NCBI RefSeq assembly: GCF_004801415.1
Contig: NZ_SSNX01000005.1
Span: 186,001 to 250,000 of the forward strand
Reading direction: 5' to 3'
Length of the DNA: 64,000 nt
Source of the DNA: Deinococcus sp. KSM4-11
Lineage (GTDB): Bacteria > Deinococcota > Deinococci > Deinococcales > Deinococcaceae
In this document: piece by piece, positions 10,239 to 19,715 of the stretch
Layout: each line of letters begins with the position of its first letter
Numbering within the stretch: position 1 is the stretch's first letter
Translations under genes and position numbers: made by a program
The notes under the pieces: model-generated
Told to the model about the DNA's origin: nothing
The model's input: the letters and a program-made list of their open reading frames with translations, nothing else
The model's database searches: none

Positions 10239-11966
10239 ATGATGGTGCCCATGGAGAGCGTGGCGCAGGCGGATCCGGCCCGGCCGGAGTCGCTGCTGGC
10301 CGAGCTGCGGACTCCGCGCACGTGGCGCACGGCGCTGTATCTGCTGCTGGCGTTGCCTGCTGGGGCGTTGTCGTTCGGCCTGCTGGTCGGTGGGGTGGTG
10401 GGCGGGGTGCTGACCGTGCCGCTGCTGATCGGGGCGGGCGTGCTGCTGGGGAGCCTGTGGCTGGTGGGCGTGCTGGGCGACCTGCATCGCCTGCTGGCCG
10501 GCCTGCTGGGCGTGCGCTTCGCGCGGCCCCTGCCGCCCCCGTCCGGGGGCCTGTTCGCGTGGCTGCGGGCCACGCTGGCCGATCCGGTCACGTACCGAAC
10601 ACTGCTGTTCCAGCTGATCCAGCTGCCGCTGGCGGCGCTGTGTTGGGTGGTTCTGGGCGCGCTGGTGACCGTGATCGTGCTGGGCGTGGGGTCGCCGCTG
10701 TGGCTGATCGATCCGGCCGCGTGGCCGGTCGTGTGGGGCGACCGCACCGTTACCCCCAGTCTGAGCGCGGTGGTGGGCCTGGAACTGCTGGGCGTGGGCG
10801 GCCTGCTGGTCACGGCGGGCGTGATCGACCTGTTCGGGCGGATGTGGACGCGGCTGTCGGTGGCGCTGCTGTCCCGCGATCCGGGGGCAGAGGCGGCCCG
10901 GCGCGAGGTGGTCGCGCTGCGCCGCGCCGCTGGCCGGGTCGCGCTGGGCGACGACCTGCACGCCACGCTGCTCGACCTGACCGTGCAGGCCCGGACGGCG
11001 AGCACCGCCGACGCGGTCATCCTGCTCGGGGCCGACGGAACGCTGGTGGCCGGCAGTGGCCGCTGGCCGGACGCGCTGCTGGGCCTTCCGGACCGCCTGC
11101 CGGGGCCGGGCGCGGCCGACGTGCGCCGCGCGCCGGACGGCACCCTGCTGGCGACCCTGCCGGTCACGCTGCCGGTGATGGCGGGCGGCCCGGAGGGCGG
11201 TGTGCTGCGCGCCCGCTACGCTCCCGGCGTGCGCCCCGGCAGCGAGGAACTGGCATTTTTGTTGAGCATCGCGGATCACGTGGGCACGGCCCTGCACGCG
11301 GCGCAACTGATCGAGCGGGCGGGGGCACGCGCCGGGGAACTGGAACGCGCCCGCCTGGCCCGCGAACTGCATGACAGCGTGGCACAGGCGCTGTACGGCA
11401 TCACCCTGGGGGCCAAGACCGCGCGCGCCACCCTGGAGTCGGATCCGGCGCGCACGCGGCAGAGCCTGGAATACACCATCCGGCTGGCCGAAGGTGGGGT
11501 CTCGGAGATGAAGGCCCTGCTGTTCAGCCTGCGTCCGGACGCGCTGGAGGAGGGTGGGCTGGTTGCCGCGCTGCAACAGCACGCGCACGCCCTGGAAACC
11601 CGGCATGGTCTGACCGTGCATTCGGACCTGCGGGCCGAGCCGCCCCTCGCGCCGGACGCGCAGGCCGTCGCGTACCGGGTGGCGCAGGAAGCCATGCACA
11701 ACGTGGTCAAGCACGCCCGCGCCACGCAGGTCTGGCTGGAGCTGCGGGTGGTGCCGGGCAGCGAGGTCGTCCTGACGGTGCGCGATGACGGGCGCGGCTT
11801 TGATCCGCAGGCCCTGTTGCCGGGCACCCTGGGCCAGCGCAGCATGCGCGAGCGGGCGGCGGGCGCGGGCGGCACCCTGAGCGTGCACAGCGGGGCGGGC
11901 GAGGGCACCACGGTCACGCTGCACCTGCCCACAGATCACCGGGCCGCGCCGGGGAGGGGCGCATGA
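10239..11966 (+). CDS. Membrane sensor histidine kinase, NarL/DesK class
   Basis: The 575-residue product has four hydrophobic segments in its first ~215 residues, then a GAF-like region (about 225-370), a HisKA_3 dimerisation domain with H378 in ARELHDSVAQALYG, and a HATPase_c domain (VAQEAMHNVVKHARATQVW; DDGRGFD). This class phosphorylates NarL-type regulators. Its partner is almost certainly the response regulator at 13105, reached through the DUF4097 gene with 4-nt overlaps. The N-terminal sensor has no large external loop, suggesting it senses the membrane itself or a partner protein. Confidence 0.92.
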   Translation: MMVPMESVAQADPARPESLLAELRTPRTWRTALYLLLALPAGALSFGLLVGGVVGGVLTVPLLIGAGVLLGSLWLVGVLGDLHRLLAGLLGVRFARPLPPPSGGLFAWLRATLADPVTYRTLLFQLIQLPLAALCWVVLGALVTVIVLGVGSPLWLIDPAAWPVVWGDRTVTPSLSAVVGLELLGVGGLLVTAGVIDLFGRMWTRLSVALLSRDPGAEAARREVVALRRAAGRVALGDDLHATLLDLTVQARTASTADAVILLGADGTLVAGSGRWPDALLGLPDRLPGPGAADVRRAPDGTLLATLPVTLPVMAGGPEGGVLRARYAPGVRPGSEELAFLLSIADHVGTALHAAQLIERAGARAGELERARLARELHDSVAQALYGITLGAKTARATLESDPARTRQSLEYTIRLAEGGVSEMKALLFSLRPDALEEGGLVAALQQHAHALETRHGLTVHSDLRAEPPLAPDAQAVAYRVAQEAMHNVVKHARATQVWLELRVVPGSEVVLTVRDDGRGFDPQALLPGTLGQRSMRERAAGAGGTLSVHSGAGEGTTVTLHLPTDHRAAPGRGA

Positions 11967-13108
11967 CCGTCAGCCCGCCCCCCAGGCCGCTGCCGCCCGT
12001 GCTCGGACGCATGGCCGCCGGACTGCTGATCGCCGGGGTGGGCGCGCTGGTCGCGTGGCCGGGCCTGAGTTTCAGTCCCACGCCGGGCATGGCCGCCCTG
12101 AGCACTCCGCTCAGCCTGCTGCTGGACGGCCCGCAGCCGCATGACCTGCCAGACTCGGCCAGCGTGCACCTGCGTGGCGACCGGGTGGACATGCGGGTCA
12201 GTGCGCTGGACGCCGGCAGTCCCTGGCTGCTGCGCGGCACGGCCCTGCACCGGGGCCGCAACCCGGTCACGCTGGACAGCGAACGGACGGGCACGCAACT
12301 GAACGCCACGCTCTCGCTGCGGGTGCAGAACATCGACCGGGGAGGCGTGGTCGTGAGCGGCCCGGAACCGCTGCAACACCGCGTGACCCTGGGCCTGTCG
12401 CGGCAGTTGCCCCTGTCCCTGTCGGCCCAGACCGGCAGCGGCGATCAGCTGTTCGACCTCACGCCGCTGCGGGTGCGGGCCCTGAGCCTGCGCACGGGCA
12501 GCGGCGCCCAGGAGGTCACCCTGCCGGGCCGCTCTGCCGGGCCGCTCTCGCTGGTGAGCGCCAGCGGTGACATCACGGTGCTCGCCCCGGAAGGCGCCAG
12601 CCCGGAGGCGCTGCGGGCCAACACGCAGAGCGGCGACCTGAGCCTGAACCTCGCGGGCGCACGCACCCTTGCGCTGGGGGCGGGCGCGCTGAGCGGGGAC
12701 GTGCGCCTGACCCTGCCACAGTCCTTCGCGCGCGGCACCATCACCACATCCAGCGGAGACGTGACCGTCACGGCCCCCGCGTCACTGGGCGCAGGAAATC
12801 TCGACATCCGCACGCAGAGCGGCGACGTGACCTTGCGGGTGCCGCCCGCCCTGCTCGTCCGGGTGCGCTTCACGGACCGCGATACCGTGATCCTGCCGCC
12901 CGGCACCCCGACCGCCACCGCCCCGCAGCTGGACGTGTTCATCGACACGGGGAACGGGACGGTGCACCTTCAGCGGCCCGACGGCATCGACCTGCCGCTG
13001 CCCGAAGCGGCCGCGATCCCCACTCCGGCGGCGCGCTCGGTTCCAGCTCCCTCCACCGATTCCAGTGCCACGTCCGCTCCGGCATCCCCCTCCGAGGAGA
13101 CCCCATGA
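11963..13108 (+). CDS. DUF4097-type (adhesin-like beta-solenoid) membrane protein
   Basis: The 381-residue product has one N-terminal transmembrane helix (MAAGLLIAGVGALVAWPGL) and then a repeat-rich beta region. The SGD repeat typical of DUF4097 occurs at TQSGDLSLNL, SGDVRLTLP, TSSGDVTVTAP and TQSGDVTLRVP. The last ~50 residues are Pro/Ala/Ser-rich and probably disordered. It overlaps both the kinase gene (ATGA at 11963) and the regulator gene (ATGA at 13105), so the three are made together. Related proteins accompany LiaFSR-like envelope-stress systems; a role as modulator of the kinase is inferred. Confidence 0.85.
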   Translation: MTVSPPPRPLPPVLGRMAAGLLIAGVGALVAWPGLSFSPTPGMAALSTPLSLLLDGPQPHDLPDSASVHLRGDRVDMRVSALDAGSPWLLRGTALHRGRNPVTLDSERTGTQLNATLSLRVQNIDRGGVVVSGPEPLQHRVTLGLSRQLPLSLSAQTGSGDQLFDLTPLRVRALSLRTGSGAQEVTLPGRSAGPLSLVSASGDITVLAPEGASPEALRANTQSGDLSLNLAGARTLALGAGALSGDVRLTLPQSFARGTITTSSGDVTVTAPASLGAGNLDIRTQSGDVTLRVPPALLVRVRFTDRDTVILPPGTPTATAPQLDVFIDTGNGTVHLQRPDGIDLPLPEAAAIPTPAARSVPAPSTDSSATSAPASPSEETP

Positions 13109-13773
13109 CCACCCCCACTGCCAGTGCCCCTCCCGTTCGCGTCCTGCTCGTCGATGACCACGCGGTGGTGCGCCAGGGGCTCCGCCTGTTCCTGGGCCTC
13201 GATCCGCGCATCGAGGTGGTCGGTGAGGCCTCCAACGGGGAGGAGGCCCTACAGGAGGCCGACGCCCTGATCCCGGACGTGATCGTGATGGATCTGATGA
13301 TGCCGGTCATGGACGGCATCGCCGCTACCCGCGCGCTGCGCCACCGCCTGCCGGACACCGAGATCATCGCCCTGACCAGCACCTTGGAGGAGCACAAGGT
13401 GAACGGCGCGATCGAGGCGGGCGCGATCAGCTACATGCTCAAGGACGCCAGTTCCGACACGCTGGCCGACGCCATCCACGCGGCCGCGCGGGGCGAGGTG
13501 CGCCTGCACCCCGAGGCGGCCAAGCGCCTCATCCGGGATTTCCGGGGCGGCGAGATGCGCGAGACCCTGACGCCCAAGGAGACCATCGTGCTGCAACTCA
13601 TCGCGCACGGCTTCTCGAACCGCGATATCGCCACCGACCAGGGCGTGTCCGAGGCGACGGTCAAGACGCACGTGAGCCGTCTGCTGGGCAAGCTGGGGCT
13701 GGAGAGCCGCACGCAGGCCGCGCTGTATGCCCTGAAATACGGCATAGCCAGCCTGGACGGCGTGGATCTGTAA
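13105..13773 (+). CDS. NarL/LuxR-family response regulator
   Basis: The 222-residue product has a receiver domain (residues 11-130; acidic pair D17-D18, phospho-acceptor D63 in VMDLMMP, K in SYMLKD) and a C-terminal LuxR helix-turn-helix (TPKETIVLQLIAHGFSNRDIA ... TVKTHVSRLLGKLGL). It is the output of the kinase at 10239 and lies at the end of the same operon. It ends about 40 nt before the XRE gene; a weak AATCA/TGATT hairpin lies in the gap. Confidence 0.94.
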   Translation: MTTPTASAPPVRVLLVDDHAVVRQGLRLFLGLDPRIEVVGEASNGEEALQEADALIPDVIVMDLMMPVMDGIAATRALRHRLPDTEIIALTSTLEEHKVNGAIEAGAISYMLKDASSDTLADAIHAAARGEVRLHPEAAKRLIRDFRGGEMRETLTPKETIVLQLIAHGFSNRDIATDQGVSEATVKTHVSRLLGKLGLESRTQAALYALKYGIASLDGVDL

Positions 13774-13798
13774 TCAAGGTGGTAGCCGCTCCCTGATT

Positions 13799-13830
13799 CC
13801 ACTATAGTAGACATATGACCACCATAGTGG
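13799..13830 (+). promoter_or_regulatory. Promoter and probable autoregulatory operator of the XRE-cupin gene
   Basis: CCACTAT (13799-13805) and ATAGTGG (13824-13830) form an inverted repeat that spans the start codon at 13815. The left arm overlaps TATAGT (13803-13808), a near-consensus -10 box 6 nt before the ATG, and contains the 8-bp palindrome ACTATAGT (13801-13808). Binding here would block transcription of the regulator's own leaderless mRNA. Confidence 0.6.
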
Positions 13831-14381
13831 ATGAAGCGGCGGCCCAACTTGCCCAACGCCTGCGCTTGGAACGGGACGTGCGGGGCTGGTCGCTGGCCGA
13901 CCTCGCCGAGCGATCTGGCGTGGCGAGGGCCACCATCAGCAAGATTGAGCGTGGCGAGATGAGCCCCACCGCCGCGCTGCTCGTGCGGCTGGCCGGTGCC
14001 TTCGACCTGACGCTGGCGGGCCTGCTCCTGCGGGCCGAGGCGGGCGAGGGCCGACTGACGCGCGCCGCCGACCAGCCGGTGTGGCGGGATCCCGCCACCG
14101 GGTACACGCGCACGCAGGTGTTCATGCGCCCGGATCACCCGGTCGAGGTCGTGCAGGTCGTGATGCCGCCCGGCCAGCGCGCCGACCTGCCGGCGTCCTC
14201 GTACGCGCGGATCCGGCAGGTCGTGTGGATCCTGACCGGCTCGCTGGTCATCACCGAGGGCAGTGAGCGCCATGAACTCGGCGCTGGCGACAGCCTGGGC
14301 TTCGGCCCGCCCGCCGACGTCACCTTCGCCAACGAAACGGACTCGCCCTGCACCTACGCCGTCGTCCTCGCCCGGAGCTGA
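13815..14381 (+). CDS. XRE-family regulator with C-terminal cupin domain
   Basis: The 188-residue product has an N-terminal Cro/CI helix-turn-helix (about residues 14-68: RGWSLADLAERSGVARATIS then KIERGEMSPT) and a cupin_2 beta-barrel (about 100-185: WILTGSLVITEGSERHELGAGDSLGF). This architecture (as in SutR/PuuR) couples small-molecule sensing to repression. The GNAT gene starts 2 nt after its stop and is its obvious target along with itself. Confidence 0.9.
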   Translation: MTTIVDEAAAQLAQRLRLERDVRGWSLADLAERSGVARATISKIERGEMSPTAALLVRLAGAFDLTLAGLLLRAEAGEGRLTRAADQPVWRDPATGYTRTQVFMRPDHPVEVVQVVMPPGQRADLPASSYARIRQVVWILTGSLVITEGSERHELGAGDSLGFGPPADVTFANETDSPCTYAVVLARS

Positions 14382-14383
14382 CC

Positions 14384-14899
14384 ATGACCGACCTGAAGAT
14401 CGAACCGCTCACCTCCAGCGCCCTGGACGCGCTCACGGATCTGCTCGTCGAGACGGTCGCGCACGGCGGCTCCGTCAGCTTCATGCACCCCCTTCCGCCC
14501 GCCGAGGCCCGCGCGTTCTGGCAGGGCTCGCTGGACGCCGCCACGCGGGGTGGCCGAGTCCTGTACGGCGCGTGGGACGGCGACACGCTGGTCAGCACCG
14601 TCACCCTGCTCCTCGAGTTCCCCCCTAACCAGCCGCACCGGGCCGAGATTGCCAAGATGATGACCCGCACGGCCTACCGGGGCCGAGGCGCCGCCACCGC
14701 CCTGTTGCGCGAGGCCGAGGCCGAGGCCATCCGCCGGGGCCGCACCCTGCTCGTGCTGGACACCTCCGTGGACGGCGGGGCCGCGACACTGTACGGGCGC
14801 GCAGGCTACACCCTGGTCGGCGAGATCCCCGACTTCGCGCTCACTCCGGACGGTCGCCTGAACGGCACGCTGATCTACTACAAGCGGCTCCCACGCTGA
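14384..14899 (+). CDS. GNAT-family N-acetyltransferase
   Basis: A 171-residue single GNAT domain. The acetyl-CoA pyrophosphate-binding motif is YRGRGAATALL in AKMMTRTAYRGRGAATALLR, preceded by the usual beta-4 strand and followed by LLVLDTSVDGGAATLYGRAGY. The substrate is unknown. It is co-transcribed with the XRE-cupin regulator, which may tie its expression to the metabolite it acts on. The gene ends in a strong shared hairpin. Confidence 0.9.
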   Translation: MTDLKIEPLTSSALDALTDLLVETVAHGGSVSFMHPLPPAEARAFWQGSLDAATRGGRVLYGAWDGDTLVSTVTLLLEFPPNQPHRAEIAKMMTRTAYRGRGAATALLREAEAEAIRRGRTLLVLDTSVDGGAATLYGRAGYTLVGEIPDFALTPDGRLNGTLIYYKRLPR

Positions 14900-14904
14900 A
14901 CGAG

Positions 14905-14941
14905 GCGCGGGCAGCGGGGAGGACACCTCCGCTGCCCGCGC
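14905..14941. terminator. Strong bidirectional hairpin between GNAT and hemQ
   Basis: GCGCGGGCAGCGG-GAGG pairs with CCTCCGCTGCCCGCGC around an ACA loop, with a one-base bulge. It sits between two convergent stop codons. Confidence 0.6.
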
Positions 14942-14953
14942 CCGATCGTTCCC

Positions 14954-15792
<839 letters not shown>

Positions 15793-15796
<4 letters not shown>

Positions 15797-16836
15797 TGTG
15801 CCACCACCTCGCCGCGCAGGTCGTGCTCCATGCCGAAATTCGCGGCGTACAGCGCCTGGATGGCGTCGTACTCCGTGTCCGTCAGAGGGGCGGCGTCGAA
15901 GGTCTGCGCATACTCCTCCAGGTTCTGCGCGGAGTAGATGTTCGGGAGCACGCTCGCCATGACCGGGGAGCGCAGCGCGAACTGGATCGCGAGCTGCCCG
16001 ATGGTCCGGCCCTGGCCCTGCACGAACTGGGCGTCCAACTGCTCGACCTTCTTCAGGCCGTCCTCCATCCACGCCTTGCGCCGCGCATTGGTGGTCATCC
16101 GCCAGTTGCGGTGATCCCCCGGCTCGAACTCGGTGTCCAGCGTCATGTAGCCCTCCAGCAGTCCGGAGGCGTGCGGCACGCGGGCTACCACGCCCACCCC
16201 GGCCTGCTCCGCGACCTTCAGGATCGGGTCGCCCAGCACCTGCTCCAGCAGGTTGTAGATGATCTGCGTCGGTGCGCGGCGATCCCGGACGCTGCTGACC
16301 CCCTCCTCGATCTGACGTTCGTTCAACGCCGGTCCCAGCGCGGTGCCATACGCGCGGATCAGGCCCTCACCCTTTGCCTTTTCCAGTTCCGCCCACAGGT
16401 CATCGGCCAGCGCGGAACCGGGCTGGATCGCGTCCATGCGCGGGTTGTGCAACTGGTAGTAGTCGATGTAATCCGTGCCCAGACGCGTCAGGCTGCCTTC
16501 CAGTGCGCGGCGCAGATGGGCGGGCGACCAGTCGTGCGGCCGCTCCTGCTGTCCGGGCCGATCCGGGTGGTTGTAGATGTCGTAGCCGAACTTCGTGCCG
16601 ATCACGATCTTCTCGCGCACGTCACCCAGGGCCTCGCGCTGGAGTTCCTCGGCGTGGCCCGAGGCGTACGTATCGGCGTTGTCGAAGAAGGTCACGCCCA
16701 AATCGAAGGCGCGACGGAGCAGGTTCTTGCCCATCTGCTCGTCCTTCACGCCCCACCACGTCGTCCCGACCGTCCACACCCCAAAGCCGACCGCACTGAC
16801 GGTCAGGTCGGTGCCCTGCAAATTGCGGTAATCCAT
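15793..16836 (-). CDS. Aldo/keto reductase
   Basis: The 347-residue product is an NADPH-dependent (alpha/beta)8 oxidoreductase. The catalytic tetrad is visible as D and Y in [12 protein letters not shown] in IGTKFG and H in YYQLHNP. I chose the ATG at 16836 because the fold begins right there ([19 protein letters not shown]); longer in-frame starts add unrelated sequence. A weak AATAGT -10 lies 6 nt upstream. It precedes hemQ with overlap; a role in heme metabolism is possible but not shown. Confidence 0.88.
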
Positions 16837-17024
16837 AGACGCACTATTCCACCGTTCCCGTGGGATGGATGGCCCCACGCTCACGACCACATGTGAGGAC
16901 TCCTGTGAACTAATGAACATCAACCCACCCACCTGGGCCACCTGATGACCAAGTGGCTGTCATAGTGAACTCACAGCCCTCACATCCTCGGCCTTGTCCG
17001 CTCTCGCCCATTCCTAGGAGACGT

Positions 17025-19313
17025 ATGACCCGACCCCCCGCCCACCTCCCTCTCGCTCTGCTCTTTACGGGCCTGCTGGCCGCGTGCAGCCAAACGCCGG
17101 CCCCCAGTACGGACGAAGCCCTGCCGCCGGGGAGTCCCTACGCGAACGGCGCGTCCTACCCGTGGAGTGACCGCCTGGAAGCGCCCGTCGCCGATCCCTA
17201 CGCCGCCGGGCGTGATTACCCCTGGACGTCCCCCACCGCGTCCAGCGTGCTGGACGCCCAGGGCCTGAACAGCGGGGTGAACTATCTCAGTGATCTGCCC
17301 TGGACGTCGGCCAGCAACTTCTGGGGCCCCGTGGCCCGCGACAGGAGCAACGGCGAGCAGGATGTCAATGACGGCCACACCCTCACCCTCGGTGGCCAGA
17401 CCTTCGCCAAGGGCCTCGGGGTGCACGCCGACAGCACCATCAAATATGCGCTGAATGCCCAGTGCAGCACCTTCAGCGCCTCCATCGGCATCGACGACGA
17501 GGTCGGCAAGCTCGGACGGGCGAGCTTCCAGGTGCTCGGGGACGGCAAGGTGCTCGCCACCAGCGCGGAGCTCACCGGAACGGACAGTGCGAAAGCACTG
17601 TCCGTGAACGTGTCGGGCGTGAAGGAACTGACCCTGAACGTGCTCAAGGGCGCGACGACCTACTACGACCATGCCGACTGGGCCGATGCGAAGGTGACGT
17701 GTCAGGCATTGGAACCCAGTGGGACGGTGTATGTGAGCGACCTGGCGTACACCTCGGCCACGAATGGCTGGGGGCCGGTCGAGATCGACCGCAGCAACGG
17801 CGAACAGAAACAGTTCGATGGCAGGCCGCTCACGGTCAACGGCGACGTCTTTGCCAAAGGACTGGGAGTGCACTCCGGCTCGGCGATCACCTACGGCCTG
17901 GGCGGCGCGTGTCAGGCTTTCGTGTCCGGCATCGCTATAGACGATGAAACCCAGGGCCGCGGCACGGTCATGTTTCAGGTGTACGGCGATGGCCGCAAGC
18001 TCTTTGAGAGCCCCACGCTGGGCGGCAACTTCGGCACTCCACTGAACCGCGTGGCCGTCGACCTCACCGGGGTTCAGCAGCTCCGGCTGGTCGTGACGGA
18101 TGCCGGCGATGGGAAGAGTTTCGACCATGCCGACTGGGTTGACGCAAAACTCGCCTGCACGCCAGCCGGGACGTCGGGGGCCACCGATCCAGCCTTCGGC
18201 ACGAACGGGCACGCCAACGTGGGCAGTGTGGACAGCGTGGTGGAGCCCGGTAATTCTGTGGTGCTCCTGGGCAAAGACTTCAGCGTGAAACGCCTGTCCT
18301 CTGCAGGCACCGTGAGTGCGGCTGGTGCAGTCAGCGTACCTGGCGGCACCGCCTCTGCTATCGCCCGACAGGCGAACGGGAACCTCGTGGCGGTCGGGCA
18401 GGCGAACAACATGGTCGTGGTCGTCCGGTACCTGCCCACTCTTCAGCCCGACCCCAGCTTCGGCACGGGCGGTGTGAAGGTGATGCAGTACGGAGTCATG
18501 GTGAATGACGTCCCGGCAGCATCGAGTGCCCGGGACGTCACGGTTCAGGCGGATGGGAAAGTTGTTCTGGTCGGGACATCCACCGAGTCGTACCTCGACT
18601 ATGACGTTCCAGGCTCGACACTCGACTATTTGATCGCCCGCCTGAACGTGGACGGTCTCCCCGATCCGACGTTTGGCCAGGACGGGAAGTTTACCCTTTC
18701 AAGTAGTTCTTACACCGATTGCCTGCCAAAGGAGCTGGACGACCTTATGACCGCTGTGGCTGTACAGGCCGACGGCAGGATTGTGGCGGCCGGGAATTCC
18801 GATTGTGTGGGAGGCTATGTCCCGACCGTTCTGAGGCTGACTGCGGACGGGAAGCTCGATCCCACATTCTCCGGCGATGGCATCGCGTTCGCTTCTCCTC
18901 AGGGTGACAACGGCTACGGCGACTTCACGCGGGCGCTGCTGGTCCAGCCGGACGGGAAGATCGTGATCGGAGGAGCCACCCAGCGGTTCCAGACCACCGC
19001 GTTCATCGGGCGACTGACGGCGGCCGGAGAACCTGACGGCGGCCTGGTCTTCCAGATCGCTGACAACTTCTATGATGTCGGTTCTGTGTATAGCCTGGCC
19101 CGCCAGAACGACGGCAAGATCGTCTTTGGAGCGCTGTCGCCCAACCTCAGGCACCTGGGCCGCCTGAACGCGGATCTCACCCTGGATACCTCGTTTGGCG
19201 GCCTGGGCACCGGCTACCTGTACCTGGATACAGCCGTCACGTCCGTGAATATTGACCCTGTCGGGCGGATCGTAGCCAGCGGAACGACTGATACGGTGCG
19301 TGTCCTGCCCTGA
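17025..19313 (+). CDS. Lipoprotein with two NPCBM domains and delta-60 repeats
   Basis: The 762-residue product has a lipobox (LLAAC, Cys near residue 21), so it should be a lipid-anchored surface protein. Two NPCBM-type carbohydrate-binding modules follow (about residues 85-225 and 230-375), each with the WGPV..DRSNGE ... FAKGLGVHA/HS ... DHADW.DAK pattern. The rest carries delta-60 repeats with DP(A/S/T)FG(T/Q)(N/G)G starts (for example DPAFGTNG, DPSFGTGG, DPTFGQDG), which probably fold as a beta-propeller. The ATG at 17025 has a TAGGAG site 4 nt upstream. Probably binds glycans at the cell surface; no enzyme motif was seen. Confidence 0.85.
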   Translation: MTRPPAHLPLALLFTGLLAACSQTPAPSTDEALPPGSPYANGASYPWSDRLEAPVADPYAAGRDYPWTSPTASSVLDAQGLNSGVNYLSDLPWTSASNFWGPVARDRSNGEQDVNDGHTLTLGGQTFAKGLGVHADSTIKYALNAQCSTFSASIGIDDEVGKLGRASFQVLGDGKVLATSAELTGTDSAKALSVNVSGVKELTLNVLKGATTYYDHADWADAKVTCQALEPSGTVYVSDLAYTSATNGWGPVEIDRSNGEQKQFDGRPLTVNGDVFAKGLGVHSGSAITYGLGGACQAFVSGIAIDDETQGRGTVMFQVYGDGRKLFESPTLGGNFGTPLNRVAVDLTGVQQLRLVVTDAGDGKSFDHADWVDAKLACTPAGTSGATDPAFGTNGHANVGSVDSVVEPGNSVVLLGKDFSVKRLSSAGTVSAAGAVSVPGGTASAIARQANGNLVAVGQANNMVVVVRYLPTLQPDPSFGTGGVKVMQYGVMVNDVPAASSARDVTVQADGKVVLVGTSTESYLDYDVPGSTLDYLIARLNVDGLPDPTFGQDGKFTLSSSSYTDCLPKELDDLMTAVAVQADGRIVAAGNSDCVGGYVPTVLRLTADGKLDPTFSGDGIAFASPQGDNGYGDFTRALLVQPDGKIVIGGATQRFQTTAFIGRLTAAGEPDGGLVFQIADNFYDVGSVYSLARQNDGKIVFGALSPNLRHLGRLNADLTLDTSFGGLGTGYLYLDTAVTSVNIDPVGRIVASGTTDTVRVLP

Positions 19314-19336
19314 CCGTCCTGAGTGTTCTGACGCTA

Positions 19337-19342
19337 TACCCT
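19337..19342 (+). promoter_or_regulatory. -10 box TACCCT for the leaderless VOC gene
   Basis: TACCCT ends 6 nt before the ATG at 19349; no ribosome site is seen. Confidence 0.5.
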
Positions 19343-19348
19343 CCACGT

Positions 19349-19711
19349 ATGCTCAAGCACGTCTCTTTCCTTAGCGGCGACCTGCCCGCCACGCTGGCCT
19401 TCTATGAGCGGCTGGGCGGCGTGATCGAGAAGGACGTGACGACCTCTGAGGGCTACCGGCGGGCCGTGATCCGGCTGGGCGAGGGCCGGGTGCAGTTCTT
19501 CCAGATCGCGCACGAGGTTCCCATGCCGCACACGCACTGGGCCGAGCACCTCGCGCTTCACGTGTCGGGGCTCGCGTCGCTGCTTTCCGACCTGCGCGCT
19601 TCCGGCGTGACTATTACCCGTGATCTTCAGCCCAGCCCTGGCGGGAGGGATATGGCGTTTGTGCTCGATCCGGACGGGCGTCAGGTGGAACTGCTGGAGG
19701 CCGGCGCGTAG
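19349..19711 (+). CDS. VOC (glyoxalase/bleomycin resistance) family protein
   Basis: The 120-residue product shows the paired beta-alpha-beta-beta-beta units of the vicinal oxygen chelate fold: KHVSFLSGDLPATLAFYERLGG, then EHLALHVSGLASLLSDLRASGV and the closing DPDGRQVELLEAG. Metal-ligand candidates are H4, the E/H of the second unit and the C-terminal E. Members include glyoxalases, dioxygenases and drug-binding proteins; the reaction cannot be told. It converges with the transporter gene with only 4 nt between stops. Confidence 0.88.
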   Translation: MLKHVSFLSGDLPATLAFYERLGGVIEKDVTTSEGYRRAVIRLGEGRVQFFQIAHEVPMPHTHWAEHLALHVSGLASLLSDLRASGVTITRDLQPSPGGRDMAFVLDPDGRQVELLEAGA

Positions 19712-19715
19712 GCCG

